From Skeletonema tropicum (lineage: Eukaryota > Bacillariophyta > Thalassiosirophyceae > Thalassiosirales > Thalassiosiraceae): 64,000 nt of DNA. A model generated the notes under the pieces. That model was not told where the DNA came from and ran no database searches. It saw nothing but the letters and a program-made list of their open reading frames with translations. Of this stretch, positions 62,601 to 64,000 are shown one piece after another. How positions within the stretch are numbered: position 1 is the first letter of the stretch; every line of letters begins with the position of its first letter. The position numbers and the translations under genes are program-made. The stretch covers positions 186,001 to 250,000 of the forward strand of contig CM074134.1 of the NCBI GenBank assembly GCA_037178625.1, written 5' to 3'.

Positions 62601-63019
62601 ACCTGTTGAATCAAAGGCACCGGAGCTGCATCTTCGTCTACATTCTCGAGTCCGCCCGGGAGCCATGTTGCTGCTGCTGCTGAAGTGAAGTTAGTCGATG
62701 TGCCTTGTTCAATCGATGCCACATCATCCTTCTCACGAAGTTCCATCCCAGCTACCTGTTGAATCAAAGGCACCGGAGCTGCATCTTCGTCTACATTCTC
62801 GAGTCCGCCCGGGAGCCATGTTGTTGCCGTTGAAGTGGAGTTAGTTGATGTGCCTCTAGTGACAGCAGCAGCTGCCCGAGACGAAGAGGAAGGTCGTGAG
62901 CCGTCGGTGTTTTCAGAGGTGATGATTCCCTGCTCAATGTCGCCGCTGTCCTCCTCCGAATTAAATAACTCCGCAGTAGCGTTATTTGTAGCAATGTCAG
63001 TATTGTTGTCGTCTGCCAT
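59684..63019 (-). CDS. BspA-like (DUF285) single-pass membrane protein, intact
   Basis: ATG 63019 to a stop at 59684 gives 1111 residues. Cytoplasmic N-terminus of about 400 residues: acidic, with three 51-residue repeats (TSTNFTSAAAATWLPGGLEN, DAAPVPLxQQVAGMELREKD). One transmembrane helix (FLLTIFCVLITAFAVSLGVT) without a signal peptide suggests type II topology. The outside part has two Cys-containing blocks with YGWPIGSWCV/HGWPIGSWCV and about 15 DUF285 repeats of 25 residues (AVTDMSFMFYGASSFKQEDL, FNGDISSWNTAAVT), closing with a Cys-rich cap (CAWKDNFPYGGTTGIFGDTN). BspA-type repeats form right-handed leucine-rich solenoids that bind proteins or surfaces. Close paralogue of 2441-5604, same strand. 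Frame intact. Confidence 0.9.
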   Translation of the reverse strand: MADDNNTDIATNNATAELFNSEEDSGDIEQGIITSENTDGSRPSSSSRAAAAVTRGTSTNSTSTATTWLPGGLENVDEDAAPVPLIQQVAGMELREKDDVASIEQGTSTNFTSAAAATWLPGGLENVDEDAAPVPLIQQVAGMELREKDDVASIEQATSTNFTSAAAATWLPGGLENVDEDAAPVPLAQQVAGMELREKDDVHVASTEHASNSSNPSQSSTPAAMLEQIEDGDDDNAPPRPFNSAEFEDESKPPQIDLGEDATDGDDGPPLPLVYQQDSLTDAKMEAAPQISGTNSSGSNSQVNEASTAVAVGGNESRGGGPILHQVDEQEPENLQQRFVGPNILPASDDRDVDQVLLLPTAAQRNTPLNIPEARMVEEEEEVDDVPQLVYEATLVEPELPWWKQRRIKFLLTIFCVLITAFAVSLGVTLSRSGITVTAPPSAAVKNTDPPSMSLHPSQSPSERSYACFADRDILKSNITQYIQNGCSKEVDFCPPSIVDTYGWPIGSWCVDDVTDMASLFEGLDTFDEDLSKWNVGQVSNMNRMFFGASSFNQDLSSWNISSATNAREMFTGAISFNQNLCMWEDTFPYSNANDMFVDSGCTIKHDPSSVHRGPFCAFYCNEVSPTDCFTTRDELKAAVDQYDQGLWGEDDSSKHGWPIGSWCVGNVTDMSELFRDLRTFDEDISMWDVGQVTDMSRMFLAASSFNRDLSSWNTSAVTEMRAMFYDASSFDGDISSWDTSRVTDMIGMFNKSSSFNGDISSWNTAAVTDMSFMFHNASFFNGDISSWNTAAVTSVYRMFYEASSFNGDISIWNTSAVTDMSFMFYGASSFKQESLSRWDTSAVATMKALFYGASSFNGDISSWDTSAVTDMIYMFLRASSFNGDISPWDTSAVTDMSFMFYGASSFKQEDLSRWDTSAVATMKAIFYGASSFNGDISSWNTAAVTDMGDMFNRASSFDGDISFWNTSAVTDMSFMFYGASSFKQEDLSRWDTSAVSTMYAMFYDASSFNGDISSWDTSAVSDMIGMFNGASSFNGDISSWNTAAVTNMSWMFWGAEAFNQSLCAWKDNFPYGGTTGIFGDTNCTYIADPQIEQRGPFCASSCRGPHNNNF
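62430..62870 (-). repeat. 153-bp in-frame tandem repeats
   Basis: CCCGGGAGCCATGTTG recurs at about 62502, 62655 and 62808, so the period is 153 bp (51 codons). Units differ by few bases. The paralogue at 2441-5604 has only one such unit, so the expansion came after the duplication of the genes or was lost there. Confidence 0.9.
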
Positions 63020-63474
63020 TCTTCTTTGCTATGGATAATATTTAGTGCATTTAGTGCAAGGTGTTGATGAATGCTTTTGCCAACTAACAACTGGCGGCAG
63101 TAGAACTCGCGGCAGCTGTTACACGGGTAAAAATCCAAATCAAGCCGGCGGACAAATCTGTTACATTTAGGAATTAGTATGGTTCTACATACGGGATCAC
63201 CCCTCCTGCAGCAAGCCGCTCAGATCAGAGTGGCCGCGACACAACATCAAAATATCACACGACACACGCTAGAGGCGAGCCACAGCGACAGCGGAATCGA
63301 ACAACAGCCACATTACTATTAGGGCGGGTCCCGCTCTGCATTCTCACCTTGCTTCTCTACCAGATAAAAAGAGAACATTGCTTCTTATTTAGGCCATTTT
63401 TTGAAAACGGTCTTACTTTTGTACCGTTTTGGTAAAGCTCTTGACAATATGTTTCTACGTGAGAGACAAAACGG
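63020..63474. other. Upstream region of the BspA-like gene
   Basis: No gene or clear regulatory motif seen. Confidence 0.4.
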
Positions 63475-63476
63475 TA

Positions 63477-63787
63477 CTCCCTCTGTCCCAAAAAATGAGC
63501 TTTTTGAGGATTTTTGATTTAAAATATATAGTAGAAATTTGGTCAATTTTCGTCCAAAAAATGCTATCGCACTTCGTTTGAAAGCTTATTTCACGCCGGT
63601 TACGATTATATGGAGGTTGGAGGTTGTTAAGCGAGTATTTTTAGTGATATCATGACAAAAGGCGTTAAAATAACCTTAAACATAACACTGATGTGAAACT
63701 GAAGAGGCCTCTCGGACACTTGTGTACGACCTCACGTAGGAATAAGTACGTCAAATAGCTCATTTTTTATTCCGAACCCGTCCTTCC
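63477..63787. mobile_element. Stowaway-like MITE candidate
   Basis: The left end TA|CTCCCTCTGTCCCAAAAAAT continues GAGCTTTTTGAGG. The right end near 63748-63787 reads, on the opposite strand, GGACGGGTTCGGAATAAAAA and then ATGAGCTATTTGACG, so the inner AAAAAATGAGCTxTTTGAxG is repeated inversely (18 of 20). The left end closely follows the CTCCCTCCGTCCC consensus of plant Stowaway elements. The right outermost bases are degraded and its flank is not clearly TA. Confidence 0.55.
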
Positions 63788-64000
63788 CTTCTGCAGCTAA
63801 GTATGGGTGGTGACGCTGGTTAAATATCTACTAACAAAACGAATTTTGGAAAATCGCCTTGATACTTCCCAGACAGCTTCAGTATTTTACGCAGCAGCTC
63901 AAGCTTCGTGAATGACTTTCTTTCTTCTTCTCGGCATCTCAGTCTCATCAGACTCTTTGACTGTCCAATCTCCAATCTCTCTGTACTGTTCCACTTGGCC
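63788..64000. other. No feature seen
   Basis: Right edge of the window; no frame or repeat that I can support. Confidence 0.4.

Overview
The window is nuclear DNA of a stramenopile alga, most probably a diatom. I base this on gene content, not a database search: BspA-like DUF285 surface proteins, a short LOV photoreceptor, a kinase/PP2C fusion, Pro/Thr-rich single-pass membrane proteins, prolyl-4-hydroxylase-like relics and diatom-type retroelement and Helitron proteins. Genes carry a few short GT-AG introns, and low-complexity Asn/Gln/Ser/Thr/Asp tracts are common.

Layout: 1-2174 is one locus present twice around a 500-N gap, probably unmerged haplotype contig ends. 2441-5604 (minus) is a BspA-like membrane protein broken by one missing base; its intact paralogue is at 59684-63019. 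5893-16745 is accessory DNA: two related P4H-like pseudogenes flank a decayed reverse-transcriptase element, which is itself split by a young LTR element (10977-15082) with identical 537-bp repeats, a 5-bp target duplication and a 1000-residue ORF of unknown family. 16764-22117 (minus) is an eight-exon pseudokinase/STAND-ATPase signalling protein. 22118-27663 is gene-poor, with a TA-flanked MITE, a 13-bp minisatellite, a LINE relic and a copied gene fragment.

27664-47654 is the gene-rich core: a kinase-zinc-finger-PP2C fusion, a 180-residue LOV protein, a peroxisomal-type nucleotide carrier, three related type I membrane proteins (35711, 38490, about 44661) and an ELM2-SANT-PHD chromatin factor on the minus strand between the second and third. 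47891-51747 holds a membrane-anchored RING-H2 gene and a 5'-truncated duplicate, with a retroelement fragment between them. 51796-58153 is repeat-rich: tandem blocks, a perfect palindrome, a truncated Helitron-like protein, and a 36-bp hairpin array interrupted by a 2.74-kb TIR transposon with a 7-bp target duplication. A Stowaway-like MITE lies near the right end.

Many otherwise conserved genes are interrupted only by single-nucleotide frame breaks with few in-frame stops. This looks at least partly like residual sequencing error, so frame-broken does not always mean pseudogene here. The signalling genes (LOV, kinase/PP2C, pseudokinase ATPase) are neighbours but nothing in the sequence proves a common pathway.
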